Shown here piece after piece: positions 32,056-43,730 of a stretch of DNA of 64,000 nt (position 1 is its first letter; each line of letters begins with the position of its first letter). This stretch comes from Chondrus crispus (lineage: Eukaryota > Rhodophyta > Florideophyceae > Gigartinales > Gigartinaceae). A program made the position numbers and the translations under genes. Where the stretch lies: the NCBI RefSeq assembly GCF_000350225.1, contig NW_005179090.1, positions 290,628-354,627 on the forward strand. The letters run 5' to 3'. Below the pieces are notes generated by a model. It had not been told where the DNA came from and did not search any database. It saw only the letters and a program-made list of their open reading frames with translations.

Positions 32056-33928
32056 GAGCGAGGATGTCGTCTACCGCGTCAAAACTGTCCTCATCCTTCA
32101 CTGTACCCTTGGCCGGTTCGACCATAAAGCATGGGATTTCGTCGTCGATTTCGTCGACGGTTTCTCCTGCGGTCCGTAATCTTGACAGGGCATCAGCTTG
32201 GCTGTTAGCCTTGCCCTTCTTGTACTTGATTTCGAAATCAAATTCCGAGAGGTGGAGCCTCCATCGTATTAATCTCCAGCTGGGGTCGGTTACATTCATC
32301 AACCACCTCAATGAGACATGGTCGGTATGAACAATGAAGTGCTCGCCATATAGATATGGTCTTAGTCTGTACGGCCCAAATTACGGCTAGACATTCTTTT
32401 TCTGATACAGAATAGTTTCTCTCGGCTGCGGCTAACTTCTTGAAAAGAACTCGATGGGTTTACGTTGCCCATCCTGATGCGTTAGAAATAATGCAGCGCC
32501 GATTTGATAGTCGCTTGCATCGGCGTCTACCGAGTATGGTTGGTCTTTCTTCGGCAGCGCCAACACCGGTGGTGCCAAGATGGCGTCCTTGAGCTTATGA
32601 ATAGCTTTCTTGCACGGTTCGTCGAATCCTTCCAACTGGACCGGTTGTCCCTTCTTCAGTAGTTCGTTTAGAGGATGCGCAATTTTCGCATAATGCGGAA
32701 CGAACCTACGGTAGACATTGCAAAGTCCTAGGAAGCTTCTGAGCTGTGTCTGCGTTTGAGGGTACCTCACTTGTTCCAATGCGATGGTTCGCGCCGCGTC
32801 AACTTCCAATGTACATGGCCGAACGACATGGCCCAGGTACTTGATCTTTTCGACGAAAAATTCGCACTTGCGAAGCTTGAGCTTCACACCTGCCTTCTCC
32901 AATACAGACAGTATTTCATCAACATGAACAATTTGTTCTTCCCAAGACTTGCTGAAGGTGATGATATCATCCAAATACACCAGACACGACTTCCATCGGA
33001 ACGGAGAGAGCAGTATATCCATGGATCTCTGAAACGTCGCCGGCGCGTTGGTAAGCCCGAGGGGCACTCTTGAGAATCTGTAGAGACCTGATTGACATGA
33101 AAAAGCTGTCTTGTCGCGGTCTGCTTCGGAAATAGGCATCTGCCAATACCCCGAGATCTCGTCCAACGCGGAGAAAACCTTGGTGTCACCAAGCGAGTCC
33201 AGACACTCGTCCATGCGCGGCAAAGGGTACGTGTCCTTCACCGTCACCGCGTTTAACCTGCGGTAGTCTACGGAAAAGCGCATCGATCCGTCCGGTTTGG
33301 GCACTAATAAAACGGGCGACGCCCATTCTGACTGCGCCGGTTCGATGACTGCTGCTTCTAACATCTTCTGTACTTCTGCGTCCGCGACCTCCCAAGCCTT
33401 TGGACCGGCTCGATAGGGAGCTTGTGCGATGGGCCTGGTCTCCGGGACCAGCTCGATCCGGTGGACCGTGGTATTAATTTCACCAAGGGTTCCATCCCAC
33501 ATCTTAGAGTATTTCTTCAACATCCGTCGGAACCGCTTGCGCAGCCGTTCCGGTACGTGGCTCAGGTCGAGGTCCTCCACATCCGGCGGTGGGGACTCAA
33601 TCCGCTGCTCCGGCTTCGTAATTGCCGTCGCGGAGAGCCTTTCCTCCCGTTCTCCTTGCTGGTCCTCGCGATCTTGATCCGACGGTTCGCATCTTGTCTC
33701 GCCCGTAGTCGCCTTGGTGGAATCAGGGAAGTTTTCCTTCTTCCTTTCTTGAATTCCGAGAACTTCACCGATGGTGGTTTTGCTCTCGAGCGCGGCTCTC
33801 GGGTGCGGTAATAATTCTGCCACCACTTGGCCTTTTTGCACCCTGACAGGGTACGTCCTAAAATTTGCAACGAGTAAACGAAATGGCCTGTCAGGCTCAA
33901 CCTGAACGACACGATTTGTGCACGTCAA
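32036..33928 (-). pseudogene. pol: A1 reverse transcriptase and RNase H
   Basis: A 498-codon frame (33928-32432) contains a linker, then RT: SPVLLVPKPDGSMRFSVDYR, FSALDEISGYWQMP, GLTNAPATFQR, CLVYLDDIITFSKSW, GHVVRPCTLEV, SFLGLCNVYRRFVPHYAKI and the RNase H start (YSVDADASDYQIGAAL). A stop at 32432 and a frameshift near 32330 break RNase H. It resumes with AAERNYSVSEKECLAVIWAV and RWLMNVTDPSWRLIRWRLHL (32311 on). All RT catalytic residues are present, so this was recently functional relative to the rest. Confidence 0.9.
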
Positions 33929-33946
33929 CCCGTGCCTTTCGTATAA

Positions 33947-34735
33947 CTACGAGTACGGCTGAACCGCAACCAGGCCCGCTCTCTTCCAGGTGCATTCCAC
34001 GACGCGTTGCGTCGCTGGCTCGATAGTCGTGGCTCTTGCCACTTTTACCTTAGGGAAAATTCGCTCCCCCTTTCCGTCATTTGCGTCCTCTCCCGGGACG
34101 AGATTCTTCTTCCCTTTTCTCGTCGAGAACCGCCTAACTATCGGAACCTCCGAGAAATCCGGCAACTCAACCGTTTTCTTCCTCGGATAAATTGCTTCCA
34201 CAAACCGGTCACAGTAGTCCGCGCCTAGAATTAGCGGGACTGCGAGTTTTTCGCATACGATAAACTCGGCTGCGGCCACAAATCTTCCAAGCGTCACAGA
34301 CATTTTAATTGTGCCGAGAGTCCGGAGTGGCCTATTGTTCGCGTTGCCGATGTCTTGGGTCGGTCCGTAGGTCACCAACATTTCCATTCCTGCCGGAAGT
34401 TCCGACTTTCGAACCCAATTCGGTCCGGCGCCTATGTCCAACACTGACAACACTCGACTCATCAATCCGACCGTTTGTCCAATATCCGCGTAAACTTTGT
34501 AGTTTTTTCGCGCGAGGACCAAGATCTTGTCAGGACATTCTTGTCGCTTGACCCAGTACCAGGGCCTACGAATTTGATCCATCGGACGATCCTTGTCTTG
34601 ACTTAGAATTTTCTTGACAACAGTCCGCTCCTTCGGCCTATCCACTATTCCAACTACCTCCCCGTCGAGGCCTTCCTTTTTTGCTAGAGACGGGGAACGG
34701 GACTGAGTCCCGGACGCAGTACGTTGAACCTGCAC
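33947..34735 (-). pseudogene. pol: A1 protease region with altered active site
   Basis: The frame holds KILVLARKNYKVYADIGQTV, then VLDIGAGPNW where the aspartic protease triad should read D-T/S-G; A3 has VLDTGAGPK at the same place. Thr to Ile would probably abolish activity. It continues to the conserved YCDRFVEAIYPRKK block. A stop between 33947 and 33928 separates it from RT. Confidence 0.85.
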
Positions 34736-34828
34736 TTCTCGTGACTCCTTCGAGATTCCCCTCTCTAGTTTCCCTGCGGTTGCGGGTTCCTTCTCACATC
34801 CGACGACGCGGGCCCCGCGGCGGGCCCT

Positions 34829-37063
34829 CTAAAGGGTTGGTTCGACCTCGGCGTTGAAGCACTCGCGTGCTCGCGTCTGTGAATCGAACCAATTCTTGAC
34901 CCTCAGATAACTCGTCGATGGTATCCCCAATCTCTCCATCGGAGACAACGCCTCATTTCCCGGAGGGAAAGAATGCACGTTGGCGCGGCGTGCCCCTTTT
35001 CGTAACAATGATAGCACACCAGTCCGTGCTTCTTGACGGGATATTGCGGCCTAGGTCCTCCACGGGCCGGCGTCCTTCCTTGATGTGGCGGCCTTCCCAT
35101 CCAGCCTGGCCTTCTAAACGCTGTAACCTTGTCTTCTATCGGAATGCGCGGCGCCGGCGTGTGGCCGCGCCCCGGGAACATCATCACTGGATCCGTGGGC
35201 TCTGAAAACGACTCCGTCGTGTATGTGGGCGTTGGTAAAGTTGACGACCCGCTTGACCCGTAGTCGTCGTGTCCGTAGCCTTCCGATGGCCCAATAGAAT
35301 CGCCTTCGGCGACGAACGCTCCCTCATAATAATTTTCATTACTTCTCTGCGCACTGAGCTCCTCTGACGCGGAGATTGCCTCGGCTAAGTGGACGGCGGC
35401 GTGACCTTTACGACGGGGATAAGAAGAAGCCCTCGGCTTGTTACCCGCCCTGAACGTCGACGGCGTCTGAATCGTGACCTTCTTGGTCTTCTTGTCCTTG
35501 GCGCGGCTCGCTGAGCCATGCGCCTTTGCGTAATTTACTAATCTCAAAAATGAGACATCTCTATTATCTTGTCGATACTGCGAGACCATGGGCTTGATAC
35601 TGGCATCTAGCCCTTCCATGAACATGGTCATCTGCTCCTCCACGGAATAAACATTCCCACAGCGGTTGCTCGCGTCCGTTAGGCGAATGTAAAATTCCAT
35701 TTCGTCTTCAGACGGTCTCTGCTGAACTTCTCGCAATGCGAGCACGGCTTGACGGATCGCCTCGTCGGTGGCGAAACTTCTCAATAGCCACTGTACGGCC
35801 TCCGGCCAGGCGGATACCTTCCCATGGTGGGACCCCGCCGTCTGAGACACGGAAGTGTACTGTCTTAGGGCCATGCCGTTAAGGAATTCAGGCAACAAGC
35901 GAATCGCTTGTCCCTCATTCATCTCCTGAGTATCAAACTCTTGAACCAACTTCGCCAAAAAATTCAACACAAGCACGCCGTCTTCTCCTGTGAACGTGTT
36001 GTCCTTCTTCACCTTACGTGGAATATCTCTCCTGATTTTTCGATGGCGGTCCGCCGGGAACTGGACAAGTATGTCTGCGGGTTTCGCAAGCGGTACGTCC
36101 GGTACGAAAGTAATTTTTTGAAGAGGTATTTGGTCGGATTCAGCTCCTCCAACTCCTCCCATCGCGGCCCGAGCCGCGTTGCGACATCTTCGCAAATATG
36201 TCTTCTGGTTCCGCGTCCTTGTCTCCCCGCGAGGCGGACGAAGTGACTCCGCCTCGTCTGGAGGAAATTTTCTTGCTTGACGAAATTCCGTTTCCGTCTT
36301 CTGAACAGTGTTCGGAATCGCCCGAATGGTTCGACGAGCCGTCGTCACCATCTTCACAGGGACCATGCGACTCCGACTGTAAGTCGCGTTCCTCCGGATC
36401 GTCACTACAGTGACTCTTGCTTGTACGTTGCTTGTCCTTCTTGGAGGACTTCGACTTGGAGCTCCGCTGTTGAGCGGGCTTGTCCTTCTTCGACCGACGG
36501 TCGCCCTCTCTACCCGAAGGGAGCGGCTCGTCCTCCGATCCTTGCGGAGCTTAATCCGCGGCCTGCTCAAGGTCCTTGAGGCGTTGCGCGGCGCGATCGA
36601 ATCGGTCATCGATGCTTGTTCTAAATTTTCCTAAGGACTCCAGGGCTTGATTCGCGTCGCGCCTCGCGTCCTTAACTGAGAGTTTCAATGACGCTAGGAC
36701 CTCCGGCTCCGCGCCGTCGGTCACCTCCCCCCGTTCCTTCTCGACCAGATCCACGCTAGCTGTTAGCTCTCCCAACACGATGTGGAACTTTGCTGCTTGC
36801 AACTCCAGTTGCTTTTGCACTAGGGCCAATTCATCCTCGAGAATTTTCTTATTCTCTCGGCGAATTTCGCTGCCCATCTTCTCGAACTTCTGGTCGAGGT
36901 CATTTTCGCCCGCGGCAATCCCTCTGGGGGATTCTTGATCTCCGGGATCCGTGGGCGTATTGGCCTGGCTCCGGGTGCCAGGACCCCTTGGGATCCTCGA
37001 CGCCCGTGCCGATCCGCTTGTACTCACCCCGGGACCGACGTCCCCGAGTGCGCTTGTTGACAT
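34829..37063 (-). pseudogene. gag: A1 Gag, three frames
   Basis: The N-terminus starts with ATG at 37061-37063 (MSTSALGDVGPGVSTSG) and holds a coiled coil (about residues 55-165). Stops and shifts near 36550 and 36090 break the frame. A long minus frame (36609-34903) is in register only from about 36090. It covers the capsid-like domain (GEDGVLVLNFLAKLVQEFD, WPEAVQWLLRSFATDEAI, RCGNVYSVEEQMTMFMEGLD) and the zinc knuckle CYHCYEKGHAAPTC. The last part (GIPSTSYLRVKNWFDSQT) is in a third frame ending at 34829. A3 is the best guide to the ancestral frame. Confidence 0.85.
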
Positions 37064-37160
37064 CGTTCGGCGTAGTAAACGAATCTAAAAAAAGATACGA
37101 ACAAAAAATAAAAAGAGACTCCGTTACCCAGACCAACTTCCTTGTCGTCGACAAAACCGT

Positions 37161-37177
37161 TCTAGGCCGGGAGACCA
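37161..37177 (-). other. A1 primer-binding site
   Basis: TGGTCTCCCGGCCTAGA, four bases inside the 5' LTR end (...TTGCACTACA). It differs from G1 and A3 at one base (GG for GA). Confidence 0.8.
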
Positions 37178-37181
37178 CTTT

Positions 37182-38070
37182 TGTAGTGCAATGAGCCTGG
37201 CAGGCCGCCAACACAGTCCGACAGTCAAACAAAAAGAAGAAAAACAGCAACAGCAACAACCACTTCCAATGGCACGCGCTACGGAGCGTTCGAGACTCCC
37301 TTTACCCTTGTGTGGGCTTGCGGCCCACAGTAGCTCAACTCCGACGGCGGGTTAATGAAAAATGCCCGGCCCGGGAGGATAATAGTGGTAGAGACTTGTG
37401 AAGACTTGAGTGCTCCACGAGTGTGGGTTGGGCGTTGTCTACTGAAAGGTGACCGCGGTTCGCTGGATTGTAAGACCAAAGCTCGTTGAGCGTCCTCGAC
37501 ACCTTGAGTATGCTTTAAGGTCTTCGACGGGGGCTCGATTAGCACTACCCGACAGGAACGTAACTATGTAGCAACGCTACGACCAACGTGTTGCCGGATG
37601 GCAAAACACCGACACCAATGCGATTGCAATCGCCGCTGATGGCACCAACACTGTCTTGTATGAAATGACCTTCGAAGGAGGCGTCGTTGCAACAGCCTTC
37701 CGACGGAACAGGACTATGTAGCAGAGCTACGACCTAACTGCAGCTCGATGGCAATCACACCAACACTGGATCTGTCGCGACCGAATCCAATAGAACCAAC
37801 ACAATTAAGGGAAAAATAGATGTGGAGATAGAAAAGGATAGGAATTAGATATAGAAAAAATAAACGGTTACGGAAAGGGGACCCTGAGCAATAGAGGATG
37901 TTGTTAGCAGCGTAGGAGTGAAGCGCCTTGCGTGAACGGAAGCGGTCTTCGGCGAAGGCGAGATCTAACTCCGGCAACTCGGGTTACCTTTACTCACATG
38001 GGTTAGTAACTGGACAATGCTATATAGCCCCGCCGGGGCGAGTACAGTAGCTCCCGGCTCTAGATTCTAG
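37182..38070 (-). repeat. A1 5' LTR, U3 end lost
   Basis: Closely similar over its length to 25838-26730. It ends CATTGCACTACA at 37182. On the right it stops at gattctag, about 140 bp short of the expected TGTAGTGCAAT terminus, and abuts another LTR in the opposite orientation. Confidence 0.9.
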
Positions 38071-38524
38071 TGTAGTGCAAGAATCGGCTGCACCGTGAAG
38101 GGGTGATAAGAAAAGGAATTGAGGGGTATGACAAAGTGGGGGGTGACAAGTGAAATATTTCACTTTATTATTTTAATCATTAATTTTAATTAATTGCATA
38201 TTAGTTATTTAACATTAGATTAGATATAGGATCTAACGCCGAGAGCTAGTGTAGTGGCTCCGGCGGGCAATATATACCTTAGCCCTCTGACCACCAAGTC
38301 AGTAAAGGTAACCCGAGTTGCCAGAGTTGAATATCGCCTTGGTCGAAGTCCGTCTTTCCTAAGACGCTCCCTTTTATCACAGATTACGTTATCCTTTGCG
38401 CTCAGGGGTTCCCTTTCCTTTTCCTTTATTTGACCTATCCTTGTCTATTTCTATCTCTATTTCTATCCCCTTACCTTGTGTTGGTTCCACGGTGCCTGAT
38501 TGCGATCCGCATTGTGACGACTGG
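38071..38524 (+). repeat. Fragment of a family A-like LTR, plus orientation
   Basis: Starts TGTAGTGCAAGAATCGG and carries a TATATA box near 38270 with the following ccaagtcagtaaaggtaacccgag block found in family A. It is diverged from the other copies and ends inside the leader part, where A3 RT sequence (read on the other strand) begins. Confidence 0.75.
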
Positions 38525-40210
38525 AGTCATCGAGCTCTTGCGTTGGTAAGCCCGAAGGGCACTCTTGAGAATCTGTAGAGACCTGATTGACATGAAAAAG
38601 CTGTCTTGTCGCGGTCCGCTTCGGGAATAGGCATCTGCCAATACCCCGAGATCGCGTCCAACGCGGAGAAACCCTTGGTGTCACCAAGCGAGTCCAGACA
38701 CTCGTCCATGCGCGGCAAAGGGTACGTGTCCTTCACCGTCACTGCGTTCAGTCTGCGTTACTCTACGCAAAAGCGCATTGACCCGTCCGGCTTGGGCACC
38801 AGCAACACGGGCGACGCCCATTCTGACTGTGCTGATTCTATTACACCTGCCTCCAACATCTTCTGTACTTCTGCATCTTCAGTTTCGCGGGCCTTAGGAC
38901 CGGTCCGATACGGGGCTTGCGCAATTGGTCTTTTATCCGGGACCAACTCGATCCGGTGGACCGTGGTGTTAATTTCACCAAGGGTCCCATCCCACATGCG
39001 GGAATAATTCTTCAACATCCGACGGAACTTGTCGCGCAGCCGGTTGGGCACGTGGCTCAGGTCGAGTTCCTCCACGTCTGGCGGTGGCGGCTCAATCCTG
39101 CGTTGCGGTTTCGTAGATGCCGACGCAGAGAGCCCTGCCGACTGTTCTTCTGGCTCGTCCTCGCGGCCTTGATCCGACGGTTCGCATCTTGTCTCGCCCG
39201 TAGGCGTCTTGGTAGAACTAGGAAAATTTTCTTCTGCCTTTCTTGAATTCCGAGAACTTCACCGATGGTGGTTTTGCTCTCAAGCACGGCCCTCGGATGC
39301 GGTAATAATTCTGCCACCACTTGGCCTTTTTGGACCCTGACAGGGCACGTTCTAAAATTCGCAACGAGTAAACGGAATGGCCTGTCAGGCTCAACCTGAA
39401 CGACACCATTCGTGCACGACAACCCGTGCCTTTCGTACAACGACGATTGCGGCTGAACCACAACCCAGCCCGCCCTCTTCGAGGTGCATTCAACGACTCG
39501 TTGCGTCCCTTGCTCGATAGTCGTGGCCCTTGCCACTTTTAATTTGGGGGAAATTCGCTCCCCCATTCCATCATTCTCGTCATCTCCCGGGAAGAGATTC
39601 TTCTTCCCCTTTTTCGGCGAGAACCGCCTAACTATTGGAACCTCCGACAAATTCGCCAACTTAACCGGTTCTTCCTTGGATAAATTGCTTCCACAGACCG
39701 GCCGCAGTAGTCTGCGCCTAGAATTAGCGGGACTGCGAGTTTGTCGCATACAACAAACTCGGCTGCGGCCACGAAACGTCCAAGCCTCACAGGCATTTTA
39801 ATTGTGCCGAGGGTTCGAAGTGGCCGGTTGTTCGCATCGCCGATGCTGTGGGTCGGTCCGAAGGACACTAGAGATTCCATTCCAGCCGGGAGTTCCGATT
39901 TTTGCACAAGTTTAGGTCCCGCGCCGGTGTCTAATACAGACAACACCCGGCTCATCAATCCGACCGTTAGTCCGATATCCGCGTAAAATTTGTAGTTTTT
40001 TGGCGCAAGAACCAAGATCTTCTCGGGACTCTCCCTTCGCTTAACCCTGTACCAGGGTCTCCGAATTTCTTCCAGAGGACGATCCTTGACTGGACTCAAG
40101 ATTTTCTTGACTTGAGTCCGCCCCTTCGGCTTATCCACCAATCCAACAACCTCCTCGTCGAGCCCTGATTTTTCCCTTAGAGACCGGGAACGGGGCTGAG
40201 CCCCGGGCAC
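38525..40210 (-). pseudogene. pol: A3 protease and partial RT, frameshifted
   Basis: The pol frame overlaps the gag end (40177-40210) in the -1 register. It holds KILVLAPKNYKFYADIGLTV and a normal protease motif VLDTGAGPK. A one-base lesion near 39665 shifts the frame. Further blocks (RPFRLLVANFRTCPVRVQKG, SEWASPVLLVPKPDGSMRFC) follow with a stop at 38758-38760 inside RT (MRFCVE, stop, RRLNAVT). RT ends at the truncation before YLDD. Confidence 0.85.
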
Positions 40211-42522
40211 AGTACGTCGACCCTGTGCCTCTCGCGACTCATGCGAGATTCCTCTCTATAGTTTTCCTGCTGCTGCGGTTTCTTCTTATCCTCCGACCAG
40301 GGCCCCGCGGCTGGCCCTCTTGACGGTCGGTTAGACCCGTTGGCGGAGGCACTCGGTGTGCTCGCGGTCTGAGAGTCGAACCAATTTTTGACCCTCAAAT
40401 AATTGGTCGATGGAATCCCCAATATCTCCATCGGATACAACGCCTCGTAGTTCCCCAGAACCCTGTGCATTTCCCGAAGGGAGAGTATGCACTTGGGCGC
40501 GGCGTGCCCCTTTTCGTAGCAATGAAAGCATATGAGCCCATGATTCTTGACGGGGTACTGCAGCCCTGGCCGTCCAATGACCAGCGGCCTTCCTGTCCAT
40601 CCTGGACGTCGGAACTGGGTACCCTTGTCCTCCATTGGGAGGCGCGGCGCCGGCGTGTGGTCGCGCCCTTGGAATGCTAATACGGGATCCGCGGTGTCGT
40701 TGTACGACTCCGTCGCGCACGTGGGCGTCTGTAGAGTGGACGTCCCACTCCCTCCGTATTCTCCGTATCCGTAGCCCTCCGATGGCTCATAATATTTGCC
40801 TCTGGCGACAAAAGCTCAGTCAGAATATTTTTCGTTGCTCCTTTGCGCACTGCGTCCCTCCGAGCCTGAAATTGAATCTGCCAGATGAACTGCAGCGCGA
40901 CTTTTCCGAATCGGGTGAAGCGCCTTCGGCTTGCTCCCCACCCTCAGCGTTGCTGGTGCTTGGATCGTGACCTTATTGGTCTTCCTCTCCTTGGCGCGGC
41001 TCGCCGACCCATGCGCCTTAGCGTAATTCACCAGCCTTAGAAACGAAATGTCCCGATTATCTTGACGATACTGAGACACCATGGGCTTGGTGCTCGCATC
41101 TAGCCCCTCGATGAACATAGTCATCTGCTCTTCCATTGAATAGACATTTCCACATCTATTACTCGCGTCTGTCAGACCGATGTAGAATTCCATCTCGTCT
41201 TTAGACGGTCTCTGCTGAAATTCTTGCAACGCGAGAACGGCTTGGTGGATCGCCTCATCGGTGGCGAAACTTCTCAATAACCACTGTACGGCCTCCGGCC
41301 AGACTGACACTTTCCCATGATGGGACCCGGCCGTCTGTGACACAGATGTGTACTGTCTCAAGGCGATGCCTCCAAGGAACTCGGGCAGCAAGCGAATTGC
41401 TTGCCTCTCGTTCATTTTTTGAGTATCAAATTCCTGAACCAACTTGGCCAAAAAATCCAACACAAGGACTCCGTCTTCTCCAGAAAACGTGCTGTCCCTC
41501 TTCAACTTCGGTGGTATGTCTCTTCTAATTTTTCGCACGGCGGTCGGCCGAGAACTTGACAAATATGTCTGCCGGTTTCTCAGACGGTACGTCCGGTACG
41601 ATAACAACTTCTTGAAGAGGTAGTTAGTTGGACTCAGCTCCTCCAACTCCTCCCAACGCGGCCCGCGTCGCGTAGCGACGTCCTCTGGCTCAGCGTCCTT
41701 GTCTCTCCGCGAGGCGGACGAAGTGATCCCGCCCCGTCTGGAGGTAATTTTCTTGCCCTGAGAAATTCCGTGTCCTTCCTCTGAACGATGTTCGGAATCG
41801 CCGGCATGGTTCGACGAACCGTCGTCACCATCTTCGGAAAGACCATTCGACTCAGTCATGGAGTCTCGGTCCTCCGGATCGTCACTACAGTGCCTCTTTC
41901 TCCTACGTCACAGATTCTTCTTCGAAGTCTTCGACTTGGAAATCCGCTGTACAGCGGCCTTGTCCTTCTTCGATCGACGGTCGCCTTCTTGACCTATAGG
42001 GAGCGGCTCTCGGCCGGCGGCCGGGTCAAAGTCCTTGAGACGATGAGTGGCGCGGTCAAAACTGTCGTCAATACTGCTTCTAAATTTACCTAAGGACTCC
42101 AAAGCTTGATTCGTGTCGCGCCTTGCGTCCTTAACTCAAATTTTCAACGAAGATAGGACCTCCGGCTCCAGACCGTCGGTCCCGTCACCTCGCTCCTTCT
42201 CGACGAGATCCACTCGTGCCGACAGCTCTCTTAAAACGGTGTGGAACTCGGATGCTTACAACTCCAGTTGCTTCCGGACGAGGGCTAATTCAGCCTCGAT
42301 ATTTTTCGTAATCTCTTGGCGAATTTCTTCCCCCATCTTCTCGAACCTGTAGGATAGGTTATCCTTGTCGGCTTCAATCTCTGTCGGGGATTCTTGACCT
42401 TCGGGATCTGTGGCCGTATTGGCGTGGCTTCGGGTGCGAGGACCTGACGCTATCTTCGACGCCCTTGCACATCCGATTCTGCTCGCTCCGGGACCGGCGT
42501 CCCCGGGGGCGCTTGTCGACAT
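40177..42522 (-). pseudogene. gag: A3 Gag with stops
   Basis: ATG at 42520-42522 (MSTSAPGDAGPGASRIG). Stops at about 42256 and 42133 fall in the coiled-coil region. The capsid-like domain is open from 41859 to 40816 (LSPTNYLFKKLLSYRTYRLR, GEDGVLVLDFLAKLVQEFD, WPEAVQWLLRSFATDEAI). The last part (40635-40177) has the zinc knuckle CFHCYEKGHAAPKC and a Lys/Gln-rich tail. It is the clearest guide to family A gag. Confidence 0.85.
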
Positions 42523-42661
42523 GGTTTGTTTCCAAAAACGAACCCAACTTAACACAAAAAATAGAAAATGCCACAGCACCTAAATAACCTTACGTGGCAG
42601 AGACAACTCCTGTAGTCCGTTTCCGATTACGTAGTTTCTAGGTCGGGTCTCCTGTACGCTA

Positions 42662-42679
42662 ATTCTAGGTCGGGAGACC
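42662..42679 (-). other. A3 primer-binding site
   Basis: TGGTCTCCCGACCTAGAA, four bases inside the LTR. The 18 bases are identical to the G1 primer site. Confidence 0.8.
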
Positions 42680-42683
42680 ACAT

Positions 42684-43730
42684 ATGTAGTGCAATGCGGC
42701 TGTCAGGCAGAGAACGCGGTCCGATAGTCCAGCAAACACAACAACAGCAACAAAAAGAAGAACTGCCAACGGCACAGCGCTACGGAGTGCCCGAATCTGC
42801 CTTCTCCGTTTAAACGAGCTTGCGACTCGTCGTAGCTCAGATCCCTGAAAGAGGGGGGCACAGAGATACAGCCCGGCCCGGGATCCATGTGGTAGAGACT
42901 TGCGAAGAAAACTGCTCGACGAGTGTGGGGTGGGGCGCGTACTTGGGTACCCCGGTTCCACTGGGTTGTAAGGCCAATGCTCGTTGAGCTTCTTCGACAC
43001 TTTGTAACGCGGCAAGGCCTTCGACGGGGGCGTCGCAACGCAGCCCGACGGCATGAAATGAAATTAGCAGCGGTACACCAACTGTGCCGCCCGATAGCTC
43101 GAAACACTTACACCGGTTCGGTCCGAACTGAGGCCGATGGCACCAACACTGGCTTGTACACACGACAAAGCCCTTCGAGGGAGACGTCGTTGCAACAGTC
43201 TCCGTCGGAAAATGGGTCACAGTAGCAGCGCTACGTCAACTGTGTCGCCCGATGGCCAAGACACCTACACCGGTTCGGTCGCAACCGAGGCCGATGGCAC
43301 CAACACAAGATAAGGGAAAATAGGTAAAAATAGAAATAGAAAAGGGTAGGGAAATAAAGGAAGAGGAAAGGGAATCCCCGAGCGCAAAGGATAAAGTAGT
43401 CTGTAGTTAAAGGGAATGTCTTGTAAAAGACGGACTTCGACCAAGGCGATATCAGACTCTGGCAACTCGGGTTACTTTTACTGTCTTGGTGGTCAGCGGG
43501 CTAAGGTATATATCGCCCAGCCGGAGCCACTACAGTAGCTGGCGGTGCTAGATATTAGATCTAATCTAATGTCAGAAAAATTAATGCCAACTAATTAACT
43601 AAATAAAATAAAATAATTAAAAATTAAAACTGTGCAATTATTCACACGTGTGTTCCCCAACCCGGACTACTTCTCATATCCAATTATTTTCCTTTCACTT
43701 CACCCCCTGTGGACCCTGTATTGCACTACA
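42684..43730 (-). repeat. A3 5' LTR, 1047 bp, complete
   Basis: On the minus strand it starts TGTAGTGCAATACAGGG and ends GCATTGCACTACA. It carries two copies of the ccatcggcctcggttgcgaccg unit, as in the solo LTR. Confidence 0.9.

Larger units (their letters stand above)
25838..38070 (-). mobile_element. A1: nearly complete family A chromovirus, about 12.2 kb
   Basis: Minus-strand order is 5' LTR (37182-38070, outer end lost), primer site, gag, protease, RT, RNase H, integrase, chromodomain, a 3.5-kb non-coding 3' region, polypurine tract and 3' LTR (25838-26870). All genes carry stops or frameshifts. The left end sits in the gag start of another element. The right target duplication cannot be read because the 5' LTR is truncated. 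Confidence 0.9.
38525..43730 (-). mobile_element. A3: family A chromovirus truncated inside RT
   Basis: Minus-strand order is complete 5' LTR (42684-43730), primer site, gag, protease and RT up to VPFGLTN at 38525. Everything downstream is missing. It was inserted in B3: the sequence right of 43730 (ctcaaacggagacacccc) is B-family integrase, continuous in B2 at about 17630. Confidence 0.9.

Noticed and set aside
36090..36609. N-terminal 170 residues of the long A1 gag frame
   Set aside because: Arg/Thr-rich and unlike A3 gag; comparison shows this part is out of register, real gag begins in this frame only near 36090.
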